Assembly (NCBI GenBank): GCA_943328715.2
Contig: CALQBB020000028.1
Coordinates: 1 to 7,838 of the forward strand
Direction: 5' to 3'
DNA length: 7,838 bases
From: Polynucleobacter meluiroseus
Lineage (GTDB): Bacteria > Bacteroidota > Bacteroidia > Flavobacteriales_D > Crocinitomicaceae
Shown here: positions 1 to 7,044 of the stretch, piece after piece
Layout of the letters: each line of letters opens with the position of its first letter
How positions within the stretch are numbered: position 1 is the stretch's first letter
Notes under the pieces: generated by a model
Told to the model about the DNA's origin: nothing
The model's database searches: none
The model's input: only the letters and a program-made list of their open reading frames with translations
Program-made: the position numbers and the translations under genes

Positions 1-1046
1 AAAATTCCAGCGTTCACACCACGCAATGACAGAGCAGATCCTTCGTTAAAGACGTCTGTCAAATTGTAAGTCATATATAAGTTCCAATCTCCGTAACCAA
101 CTAATGCCATTAAAGAAGCTTGAAAAGGTTTGAAATTGAAATCATTTTTTGTTTTGTCTTTGTTTTCATTACCATCGATTTCCCATTTGGTTTTGTGTTG
201 TCCACCTACTCTAATACCTCCGACAATACCCGCAGCAATTGTCCATGATTCACTTGGGTTTTTATTCGTGTTGATTTGCAGTAATAACGGTGCTTGAAGG
301 TAAGCAGAGCTCAACACATTTTTTGAATAGTTGATTGTTGTGTTTTCAACTCCAAAAATCGTATCATTGGTTGCTGTAATGTCGTAATTTCCTTTCAACG
401 AATAGCGGTTCCATTGGATTCCCAACCCTGTCGTTATTCCTAAATAATCTTTGATTATTGGGAATCGTTTTTCCAATAAATTTAATTGAACACCGATGCT
501 TCGTGCAGGGTCTAACTCCAAGAAGCCTAATTCACTTCCTGTTGCCACTTGATTTTGTGCATTTAAGAATCCATTAGCTGTTAAACCAAATCCGGACCAT
601 ACAGCATTGTTTGTATTGGAAATACAGTTGTTGCAATCGTCGTCCTGAAAATCCTCATCTTGAAACGAGATATCACGGTCTTCATTAATGATCACTCGCT
701 CATCAATAATCATTCGTTTTTGTCCTTTTACATCTCCGTTTCGGTCTTCAAGAATGACGATTTTCATGTTTCCGATTTTCACTTTGATGGAATCCATAGA
801 TCCTTCGCCGTCTTGTGTAATCATCGTTGAATCCATGTAAACATCTACACGTGTCATCATTGAATCTGACATGTAGATCTTTTTCATTTCATCCGTTAGG
901 ATTGAATCCATTTTGTCCATGCGCTCACTGATCACAATAACCGTTGTGTCATTTCCTTTGATTTGCACAATACGCTTGGTCATGTCTTTTTGAGCGAAAG
1001 TAACTTGTGCTAAGCTCAAGATTCCAAATAGTACTAATTGTTTCAT
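1..1046 (-). CDS. Secreted outer-membrane beta-barrel-type protein with acidic N-terminal region (partial, open at left edge)
   Basis: The frame is open for 348 codons from ATG at 1046 to the window edge, with no stop, so the C-terminus is missing. Residues 1-19 form a signal peptide (MKQLVLFGIL, then TFA before Q19). Residues 20-145 are charged and Met/Asp-rich, with four MDS-like units near 46, 61, 71 and 84, an acidic run at 129-137 and a CNNC pair (C138, C141). From about 150 onward, alternating hydrophobic and aromatic strands with glycine turns (GFGLTANGF, YLGITTGLGI, WTIAAGIVGG, GYGDWNLYMTYNL) suggest a small outer-membrane beta-barrel. The family resemblance is inferred from pattern only. 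The gene follows an ECF sigma/anti-sigma pair and has its own ECF-like promoter at 1073-1098, so it is a likely target of that sigma factor, perhaps an envelope sensor or structural protein. The start has no Shine-Dalgarno but an A-rich leader (CATAAAAAC). Its molecular function is unknown. Confidence 0.82.
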   Translation of the reverse strand, partial: MKQLVLFGILSLAQVTFAQKDMTKRIVQIKGNDTTVIVISERMDKMDSILTDEMKKIYMSDSMMTRVDVYMDSTMITQDGEGSMDSIKVKIGNMKIVILEDRNGDVKGQKRMIIDERVIINEDRDISFQDEDFQDDDCNNCISNTNNAVWSGFGLTANGFLNAQNQVATGSELGFLELDPARSIGVQLNLLEKRFPIIKDYLGITTGLGIQWNRYSLKGNYDITATNDTIFGVENTTINYSKNVLSSAYLQAPLLLQINTNKNPSESWTIAAGIVGGIRVGGQHKTKWEIDGNENKDKTKNDFNFKPFQASLMALVGYGDWNLYMTYNLTDVFNEGSALSLRGVNAGI

Positions 1047-1072
1047 GTTTTTATGTGTTTTGATAGTCCTTT

Positions 1073-1098
1073 GACGTGTTTTCAATTCGTTTGTTACA
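1073..1098 (-). promoter_or_regulatory. Putative ECF sigma promoter of the outer-membrane protein gene
   Basis: On the minus strand, TGTAAC (1098-1093) is followed after exactly 16 bases by CGTC (1076-1073), then CAAAG-type sequence and the start codon 26 bases downstream of CGTC. An AAC-containing -35 and a CGTC -10 with a 16-base spacer is the hallmark of ECF promoters in several phyla. The same ten bases with the same spacing lie upstream of the sigma gene at 2652-2677. The predicted leader is about 19-20 bases. Recognition by the neighbouring sigma factor is inference. Confidence 0.55.
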
Positions 1099-1102
1099 CG
1101 TC
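1073..1102. repeat. 7-bp perfect inverted repeat spanning the outer-membrane protein promoter
   Basis: GACGTGT (1073-1079) and ACACGTC (1096-1102) are perfect inverted copies separated by 16 bases. On the minus strand the upstream arm contains the first bases of the putative -35 and the downstream arm contains the -10 CGTC. It does not resemble a terminator for the minus-strand genes, because no T-run follows the second arm in that direction. It could be an operator for a dimeric regulator, a short mRNA hairpin, or a by-product of the promoter sequence; the copy of the promoter upstream of the sigma gene has no such repeat. Confidence 0.4.
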
Positions 1103-1105
1103 GTT

Positions 1106-2155
1106 TTATTTTTTCGTTTGTTTTCTTTCAATCGTGATAAATCCTAATTTAAAATAGGTGGTCTTCACCTTTTCATCTTCTTTTTCGGTGTAGGCAATCG
1201 GAATATTTGTTGATTGAGCGAGGTAATTGGTAATCGTTGTATATTTTTCTGCTGTACTCGGTTTCGTTGTCCCGAATAACTTTTCATTTCCTTTTTGAAC
1301 AACAAATTCACGGATGCCAATTGGCTCATTGCTTTTGGCGCTGTTCACCGTAATGATCGGTTCTGTCCTTGGATTCACTGCAGCTAATTCAATCGGATCT
1401 ACAATCGGTTGAGTCAAGTACATCGACTGCGCACTTGGGAGTTGTTCCACTTCTGGAAAAACCTCTTGTACGATGCAATCGCGCGTGTCATTTGGTCCTG
1501 AATCCACATGTTCAACACCTCTATTCTTGGACTGATAAGCTACATTACCTATTGTTGTTTTCGTCGCGGCAACTGGAGAATTTGAATCTATTTGTTCAAC
1601 TTTCGTCGGTTTTTGAGTAGTGTTTCTAGCTGTTTCCGCTTTGGATCCTTGGCTCGGCCAATTCAAAAACAAAAGAAAAATAATACTGGCCGCAGCTGCG
1701 TAGGAAAAATACTGGCGAAAAGGAATGACCTTGCCTTTCTCCTTTGTCAGTGTTTCAATGGATGGGAAATGAATTTGTGCATTAGGAATCAATTTTGTTT
1801 GTTGAACGAGTTCCCAATGTTGTTTTAATTCTTGATCCACTTTGAGTAGCTGTCCAAAGTCGTTTTCTTCCTGTGTGGATAAAACACCTTCCATCATGGC
1901 AATGGACATTTTTTCTTTGTCCGTAGCTTCTTCGGTTAAATATGCCGCTGGATTGAAGGATTCCTTTTTCAGTAAAACAGAATGGTCAAAAGCGATTGAC
2001 TCGTCTTGTTGCACAAAAATCATGGAATCTTCTAGGTCTCCAAATTCAGGATTCTCTTGTAAAAGTTGCTGTAGCTGAAAGAGTTGATCATCCGAAAGTT
2101 TCCCTTCGAGCGCATCCAGCATACGTGCTTCCAAATGTTCTTTCGACCAATTCAT
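1106..2155 (-). CDS. Single-pass membrane protein, probable anti-sigma factor for the adjacent ECF sigma
   Basis: This is a 349-residue protein. An acidic, helical N-terminal part (1-147) precedes one membrane segment at about 149-165 (YFSYAAAASIIFLLFLNW), with the basic residues KGKVIPFR before it. A Thr/Pro/Asn-rich C-terminal part of about 180 residues follows, without a recognisable domain. This topology (cytoplasmic N-terminus, periplasmic tail) is that of transmembrane anti-sigma factors. The N-terminal part has two gapless repeats 72 residues apart (17-38 and 89-110), each with EG-x-LS, then a Leu-Leu pair and Glu, resembling short helical motifs common in Bacteroidota anti-sigma-like proteins. 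No HxxxCxxC zinc motif is present. The ATG overlaps the sigma stop codon (ATGA at 2155-2152), implying translational coupling and matched dosage. The role rests mainly on topology and context; the C-terminal signal sensed is unknown. Confidence 0.75.
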   Translation of the reverse strand: MNWSKEHLEARMLDALEGKLSDDQLFQLQQLLQENPEFGDLEDSMIFVQQDESIAFDHSVLLKKESFNPAAYLTEEATDKEKMSIAMMEGVLSTQEENDFGQLLKVDQELKQHWELVQQTKLIPNAQIHFPSIETLTKEKGKVIPFRQYFSYAAAASIIFLLFLNWPSQGSKAETARNTTQKPTKVEQIDSNSPVAATKTTIGNVAYQSKNRGVEHVDSGPNDTRDCIVQEVFPEVEQLPSAQSMYLTQPIVDPIELAAVNPRTEPIITVNSAKSNEPIGIREFVVQKGNEKLFGTTKPSTAEKYTTITNYLAQSTNIPIAYTEKEDEKVKTTYFKLGFITIERKQTKK

Positions 2156-2637
2156 ATCAATACTTCTACTTGTCCTATATATGCTTTCAAAAATTTTCTC
2201 GCCCTAAAAATATATACTTTCACCTGATCCTCACTCAATCCAGACATTTCAGCAATTTCTTGATATGAGTATCCTTCGTAATCCCTGAGTGTCAGCACGG
2301 TTCGTTGAATTTCTGTTAAACGACTCACACCTTCGTCGATTTTCTCTTGTACATCAAATGGCGTTTGTTCTTGTGTTTGATGCACGTCAATCGAAGCTAG
2401 GTGATTTTGCTGTAATTTTGCTCTTCTTGAACGATCAATTTGTGCGTTGACGACGGTTCGAAATAGGTAAGATTTAACCTTGTTGTTATCTACCTGGTCA
2501 ATTCTCATCCACAATTTCTCATAAGCATCCTGCACAAAATCCTTTGCTAAATCTGAGTCATTCAGATTTTTCAATGCAAACCGATACAATCGATCTGCAA
2601 AGTCCTTCACACTTTGATTATACTCACTTACCGTCAT
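2152..2637 (-). CDS. ECF (extracytoplasmic function) RNA polymerase sigma factor
   Basis: At 161 residues this is the usual size for a two-domain ECF sigma. Region 2 covers about 7-73: the core-binding helix DLAKDFVQDAYEKLW (29-43) is followed by the -10 recognition segment KSYLFRTVVNAQIDRSRR (55-72). After a linker rich in Gln and Asp, region 4 covers about 103-152, with LTEIQRTVLTLRDYEGYSY and the -35-binding helix-turn-helix QEIAEMSGLSEDQVKVYIFRAR (126-147). It directs RNA polymerase to a small set of promoters. It overlaps the downstream membrane protein by four bases, the standard arrangement for a sigma with its anti-sigma. A TGTAAC-N16-CGTC element in the 53-base gap upstream suggests autoregulation. 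The ATG at 2637 is chosen because region 2 begins a few residues later; no Shine-Dalgarno is visible. Confidence 0.93.
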   Translation of the reverse strand: MTVSEYNQSVKDFADRLYRFALKNLNDSDLAKDFVQDAYEKLWMRIDQVDNNKVKSYLFRTVVNAQIDRSRRAKLQQNHLASIDVHQTQEQTPFDVQEKIDEGVSRLTEIQRTVLTLRDYEGYSYQEIAEMSGLSEDQVKVYIFRARKFLKAYIGQVEVLI

Positions 2638-2651
2638 AACACCGAAGATAA

Positions 2652-2677
2652 GACGCGTCCATCCAACAAAAGTTACA
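2652..2677 (-). promoter_or_regulatory. Putative autoregulatory ECF promoter of the sigma gene
   Basis: On the minus strand, TGTAAC (2677-2672), a 16-base spacer and CGTC (2655-2652) followed by TTAT lie wholly within the 53-base gap between the amidohydrolase stop and the sigma start. The start codon is 14 bases beyond CGTC, so the transcript would have a very short leader of about 7 bases, tolerable in a phylum that does not rely on Shine-Dalgarno. It shares all ten motif bases and the spacer length with the element at 1073-1098. A Bacteroidota housekeeping promoter (TTTG/TAnnTTTG) was not found here. Confidence 0.55.
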
Positions 2678-2690
2678 AGCAGGTTTCAGA

Positions 2691-3965
2691 TTATTTTCCT
2701 TGGTATTTTCGCTTGTATTTCTGATACAATTGATACTGAAAATTTTCAGCGGATTCGATGTGACCGTTAAATACCAAGCAAGTCACTTGATTTGACTTCA
2801 TATCCAATGCTGGACCTTTAGAAATGAACAAGGTTGCTGATTTCCCAGCCTCTAAAGAACCAAATTGATCTGAAATCCCCATGATTTTACATGGATTCAA
2901 GGAAATTGCTTGCAATGCTTCTTCTTCAGTTAAGCCATAAGCCATGGCTGTTCCTGCTTGAAACGGAAGATTTCGGGTATTCATTGCTTCCATGTCCCCT
3001 GCATTTTGAATGCAAAATAAAATTCCTTGTTTTTGTAATAACGAAGGCAAAGAATAAGGCAAGTTCACATCATCTTCCTCGCGTTCAGGTAAGCTATGTA
3101 CTCGGTTCAACATCACAGGAATTTTCGCGTCTTTCAATCGTTTACCAAGTAAATGTGCTTCATATCCTCCCACAATTACGGGGTATTTCAACCCGAATTT
3201 CTCCACAAACTCAATGATGTCTAAAAGTTGTTGCACTCCATCTGCATGAAAATAAACCCTTTTCGAACCTTGGAAACACGCCTTCATTGCTTCCAAACGC
3301 AAATCCTCTATTGTTTTTTGGCTTTCCGCATACACTTTCGCTAATTGGAAGAAGTCAATGATTGTTTGTTTTTCCTTCTGATAATTTGTGTTTCTCGATT
3401 TTGGTGCTGGTTCAGCCCACCATCCACCACCTTGGGTACTTGCAGGCCAATTCACGTGAATTCCGTCATCTGCTAATACTGTCGCATCTTCCCAATTCCA
3501 TCCAGCTAAAAACATGGCTGCGGAAGACCCGGAAATGATGCCGCCTCTTGGACTTGCTTGAGCGATCATCACTCCATTGGAGCGAACCGTTTCAATGACT
3601 CTAGATTCCACATTGAAAGCCACCTGTGCGCGAACATGCGGGTTCAATTCTCCCACATCATTAAAATCTCTCGTTGCACGAACGGCATCAATTTCAGTTA
3701 GTCCAAGTGTTGAGTTTGCTGCTACGAAACCAGGATATACGTGTTGATTTTCCGCATCAATTATCGTATCCCACTCTTTTCGCTGAATGGCATTCGTTAG
3801 CGCATTTTTTACAAAAAGAATTTTTCCGTTCGAAATACCAATGGCAGCTGTTTCCACAACTTCCCCGTTTCCGATATGAGCAGTTCCATTGATAATTAAA
3901 ATGCGTTGGGTCTGTCCTAGTTGGACAAAAAACAAAAGGCTGATAATCGTTACTATATTTTTCAT
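2691..3965 (-). CDS. Secreted amidohydrolase-fold protein lacking most metal ligands (probable pseudoenzyme)
   Basis: The protein has 424 residues from ATG at 3965, which is preferred over an in-frame TTG two codons earlier because it puts the signal peptide MKNIVTIISLLFFVQLGQTQ at the N-terminus. The mature part has the amidohydrolase-superfamily layout: an N-terminal beta segment (21-75), the strand VYPGF (77-80) where the metal HxH should follow, the barrel, and a closing LNPCKIMGISDQFGSLEAGK-type motif (357-376). At the HxH position the sequence has N84 and T86. H240 (in FHAD) is kept, the next His is replaced by Gly (G266), and the catalytic Asp site reads QNAGD with Ala at the aligned position. 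A canonical binuclear hydrolase activity is therefore unlikely. It lies two bases after the long amidohydrolase (TGATTATG), so the pair is co-translated and likely works together in the periplasm. The substrate is unknown; a binding, scaffolding or regulatory role is inference. Confidence 0.85.
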   Translation of the reverse strand: MKNIVTIISLLFFVQLGQTQRILIINGTAHIGNGEVVETAAIGISNGKILFVKNALTNAIQRKEWDTIIDAENQHVYPGFVAANSTLGLTEIDAVRATRDFNDVGELNPHVRAQVAFNVESRVIETVRSNGVMIAQASPRGGIISGSSAAMFLAGWNWEDATVLADDGIHVNWPASTQGGGWWAEPAPKSRNTNYQKEKQTIIDFFQLAKVYAESQKTIEDLRLEAMKACFQGSKRVYFHADGVQQLLDIIEFVEKFGLKYPVIVGGYEAHLLGKRLKDAKIPVMLNRVHSLPEREEDDVNLPYSLPSLLQKQGILFCIQNAGDMEAMNTRNLPFQAGTAMAYGLTEEEALQAISLNPCKIMGISDQFGSLEAGKSATLFISKGPALDMKSNQVTCLVFNGHIESAENFQYQLYQKYKRKYQGK

Positions 3966-3967
3966 AA

Positions 3968-6900
3968 TCAATGTGTGTTTTCTCCTGTTTCTCCCTCTTC
4001 ACCCAAGGTATCGCAATGGTAATGTCTTCTTGGTTTTTTCACGAATGGAGTCGACTTCTCTCCGTTTTCGTTGGATAAAAGCATCTTGGCGATAATTCTC
4101 GCTCGTTCTGCTTCGTTTCGTGCATTCAATGCTTCGTTTTTAGAAGCATCGTACAGAATGGTACCATCAACTATGGTAAACTGAACTTTCGCTCGAATGC
4201 TTAATGGATTGTCTGACCATAAAACAACATCGGCATCTTTTCCTTCTTTTACGCTTCCCATTCGGTCATCTAAATGAAGTAGTTTAGCCGGATTCAAGGT
4301 CACCATTTTCAAGGCATCCTCTTCGGACATTCCACCGTATTTAATGCTTTTCGCGGCTTCTTGGTTCAAACGTCGGCCCATCTCTGCGTCATCCGAATTG
4401 ATGCTCACCACAACACCTTGGTCAGCCATTAACTTCGCGTTATAAGGAATCGCTTCATTCACTTCATATTTGTAAGCCCACCAATCAGAGAAAGTTGAAC
4501 CACCTACTCCGTGATTTTTCATTTTATCCGCTACTTTGTATCCTTCTAGAATGTGCGTAAATGTATTGATTCTGAATCCCATGGAATCGGCCATATGCAT
4601 CAACATATTGATTTCAGATTGCACGTATGAGTGACACGTTACAAATCGTTTGCTGTCCATGATTTCTACGAGTACATCCAATTCTAAATCCCTTCTTGGT
4701 GGATTCATTGTTTGGTGCATGTTGTATGCTTCCCATGCAGCTTTGTATTCCCGAGCACGGTAAAAGGCATCGTAAAAAACTTGTTCCACCCCCATGCGTG
4801 TTTGAGGGAAACGTGTCGTACTATAATCGCCCCAATTGGATTGTTTCACATTTTCACCGAGTGCACATTTAATGAATTTCGGCATATTAGGAATCAACAT
4901 TTCCTCTGGTGAAGAACCCCATTTCAATTTGATTAACGCGGAACAACCACCGATTGGATTTGCCGAACCGTGTAATAATTGTGCAGCGGTTACTCCACCA
5001 GCTAACTGACGGTAAATATTGATGTCGTCTGGATTTACGACATCCGCAATACTCACTTCCGAAGTCACTGATTGACTGCCTTCATTGACACCTTTTGAAA
5101 TGGCAATGTGCGAGTGTTCGTCAATGATTCCCGCTGTTAAATGCATTCCTTTTCCGTCGATAACTACCGCTGAATTCGGAACCTGAATTGAATTGTTCTT
5201 GGACACTTTCGCAATTTTCCCATTTTGAATCAGTACCGATGCATTTTTCAGGATTCCTTCTGATTCGTTGGTCCATACAGTCGCATTCTTGATGACAATG
5301 GTTTGATTCGTCGCTTTGCTGTCTAGTCCGAAAGCCATATTCGGCAACCATGGATTTCCGACAAACGCTGTGTCAGCTTTGATCTCCGTTACTTTTGCTG
5401 ATTCTGCGGGCTTATCCGCTCTAATTCCGGACCAAGAAATCCACGTCCCTTCAGCATTTGTTCCATCACCTTCAAAAACAGCTGCATTACGACTGACTTT
5501 CCCATGTAATTGAACGATACCCGGTTTGTTTTTCTGAAAAGAAGAAAACTGTAATGTGATGTCGTTTTCCACCAACTGGACACTTACTTTTTTCGTTGTG
5601 GTATCTTGTAAAGAAGCGTTGGTTTTTCCGGCCAAAGTTACTTTCCCTGTTGGACGCTCATTTGATCCTTCGATTTCCAGATCATATTTTTCGCCATCAA
5701 TCAGCATGGAGTATTTTCCTGCAATACTTGTTCCAGGCAATTCCTTTCCTCGCATTAAATCACCTTGAATCCAAGAATCCACTAACTGTGCTTCCGTAGT
5801 AAAGGGATCTGAACTAAAGACAGAGAAATTCGCCCATTTGCCTTGTTCTAAGGTTCCCAGTTGATCGCTAACGCCCAATTCACTCGCAGGATTAATGGTT
5901 AATGCAGCCAATGCGACTTCCACAGGTAATCCTTTAGAAATAGACAACCTCAAATTTTTCCAAAACTGTTCAGGGCTTTTTATACCGTTGCTTGTAATGC
6001 AAAATCGAATGTTGTTTTGGTGTAACAAGACTGGATTTGAAGGAGCTAATTCCCAATGTTTCAAATCGCTTAACGGAATTTGTCGAGCGATATATAAGTC
6101 ACGTACTTCAAATGGTTCCGGGAAATTAATAGGAATCACAATGGTACTATTCAATTTCTTCAATTCATCGAGCGCAGCGTATTCATTTCCACTACCGATG
6201 TAACATAGTTTTAATTCAAATTCCTTGGCAATTTTCGCCGCACGTAAGAGCTCCCATTTGTCCTCTGTTTTGAAGAAACTCGGTAAGTCCCCTTGTTTTA
6301 ACCACGCATCCAAGGAGATAGAAAATTCCGATTGGGGTGCAGTTGTGTAATATTTCAAATCATAAAGTGCTTGTCTTAACAAAGCGATTGAACCCATTTG
6401 AGAGGATGGATATCCTTCAGAGGAAGAACCTTTAGAAAAAGACATGAATTGTGCTGATTCACCTTTCAACATTTGTCGATTCGGTTCATTGTTCCCTAAC
6501 GAAATGAAGGCTCCAGTTCCACGAACCATTCCATCCATAAAATGGCTGACTGCGAATCCAAATCCCTGTTGAATTAAAAGTTCATTTGATTTTGCATCAA
6601 TTGAATAGGATGGTGCGGCGTTTAATTCTGGGTGAATGGTTTCATTCCAATAGTAAGCACCTTGTTTATCGCTCGCTAATTGGGGTCTAAATCCACCTTC
6701 CTTAAAATTCAATCTAGGTAATCCCACGTTGGTGTACAACTCGACAAAAGACGGAACAATGGTCTTGCCTGTATAATCGAACACAAGCGCTTCTTTGTTT
6801 TTAAGATTGTTTCCAAGCTCTTTAATTTTTCCGTCTACAATCAAGAGATCCGTATGGTCTATTACTTGATTGGGCGAAACGTAAATACGAGCATTTTGAA

Positions 6901-7012
6901 TGAGGATGGCTTTTGGCTCAGATTTTTTCACCCCGTTTTCAGGTCCAAATTGCGCGAAAAACGAGCTAAATTGAAAGATCAGCAAGCAACTGATGATTAG
7001 TTTTTTCTTCAT
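3968..7012 (-). CDS. Secreted two-domain amidohydrolase (degenerate N-terminal domain, active-type C-terminal domain)
   Basis: The protein has 1014 residues from ATG at 7012, chosen because the signal peptide MKKKLIISCLLIFQFSSFFAQ starts there; the 40 codons open upstream run into the preceding gene and are not secretion-like. Domain 1 (about 33-425) has amidohydrolase-like ends, including LTINPASELGVSDQLGTLEQGK (371-392), but no metal ligands: Y93 and N95 replace HxH, there is no His in the later strands, and N342 replaces the catalytic Asp. A linker of about 430-560 is beta-rich. Domain 2 (about 570-955) keeps H633 and H635 (HSH), H794 (TCHSY), H820 (FTH) and D874 (NSDD), plus a KCALGENVK segment (715-723). 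It resembles imidazolonepropionase-like amidohydrolases (COG1228 type). The C-terminal tail (980-1014) is basic, then acidic. A periplasmic metal-dependent hydrolase of C-N bonds is likely; the substrate cannot be read from sequence. A smaller degenerate paralogue follows immediately. Confidence 0.9.
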   Translation of the reverse strand: MKKKLIISCLLIFQFSSFFAQFGPENGVKKSEPKAILIQNARIYVSPNQVIDHTDLLIVDGKIKELGNNLKNKEALVFDYTGKTIVPSFVELYTNVGLPRLNFKEGGFRPQLASDKQGAYYWNETIHPELNAAPSYSIDAKSNELLIQQGFGFAVSHFMDGMVRGTGAFISLGNNEPNRQMLKGESAQFMSFSKGSSSEGYPSSQMGSIALLRQALYDLKYYTTAPQSEFSISLDAWLKQGDLPSFFKTEDKWELLRAAKIAKEFELKLCYIGSGNEYAALDELKKLNSTIVIPINFPEPFEVRDLYIARQIPLSDLKHWELAPSNPVLLHQNNIRFCITSNGIKSPEQFWKNLRLSISKGLPVEVALAALTINPASELGVSDQLGTLEQGKWANFSVFSSDPFTTEAQLVDSWIQGDLMRGKELPGTSIAGKYSMLIDGEKYDLEIEGSNERPTGKVTLAGKTNASLQDTTTKKVSVQLVENDITLQFSSFQKNKPGIVQLHGKVSRNAAVFEGDGTNAEGTWISWSGIRADKPAESAKVTEIKADTAFVGNPWLPNMAFGLDSKATNQTIVIKNATVWTNESEGILKNASVLIQNGKIAKVSKNNSIQVPNSAVVIDGKGMHLTAGIIDEHSHIAISKGVNEGSQSVTSEVSIADVVNPDDINIYRQLAGGVTAAQLLHGSANPIGGCSALIKLKWGSSPEEMLIPNMPKFIKCALGENVKQSNWGDYSTTRFPQTRMGVEQVFYDAFYRAREYKAAWEAYNMHQTMNPPRRDLELDVLVEIMDSKRFVTCHSYVQSEINMLMHMADSMGFRINTFTHILEGYKVADKMKNHGVGGSTFSDWWAYKYEVNEAIPYNAKLMADQGVVVSINSDDAEMGRRLNQEAAKSIKYGGMSEEDALKMVTLNPAKLLHLDDRMGSVKEGKDADVVLWSDNPLSIRAKVQFTIVDGTILYDASKNEALNARNEAERARIIAKMLLSNENGEKSTPFVKKPRRHYHCDTLGEEGETGENTH

Positions 7013-7044
7013 GGTGTGTGAAATTACAAAAAAGTGTTGATATG

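Noticed and set aside
621..635. CNNC pair in the outer-membrane protein as a heme c attachment site
   Set aside because: Heme c attachment requires CxxCH; here the residue after the second Cys is Ile.
1073..1110. Inverted repeat plus T-rich stretch as a rho-independent terminator
   Set aside because: The T-rich side faces the plus strand, which has no gene ending here. In the direction of transcription no T-run follows the hairpin.
2891..3217. Plus-strand open frames such as 2891-3217, 5895-6203 and 1369-1620
   Set aside because: They lie antisense to well-supported genes, lack recognisable domains, and have compositions expected from reading the opposite strand.
3966..3971. TTG start for the small amidohydrolase at 3971
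   Set aside because: The ATG two codons later gives a standard signal peptide and sits two bases after the previous stop; TTG is not needed.
7013..7044. Bacteroidota housekeeping promoter (TTTG/TAnnTTTG) before the long amidohydrolase
   Set aside because: The 32-base gap has TTTTTTG and TAATTTC but not with the required order and spacing, so no promoter is called.
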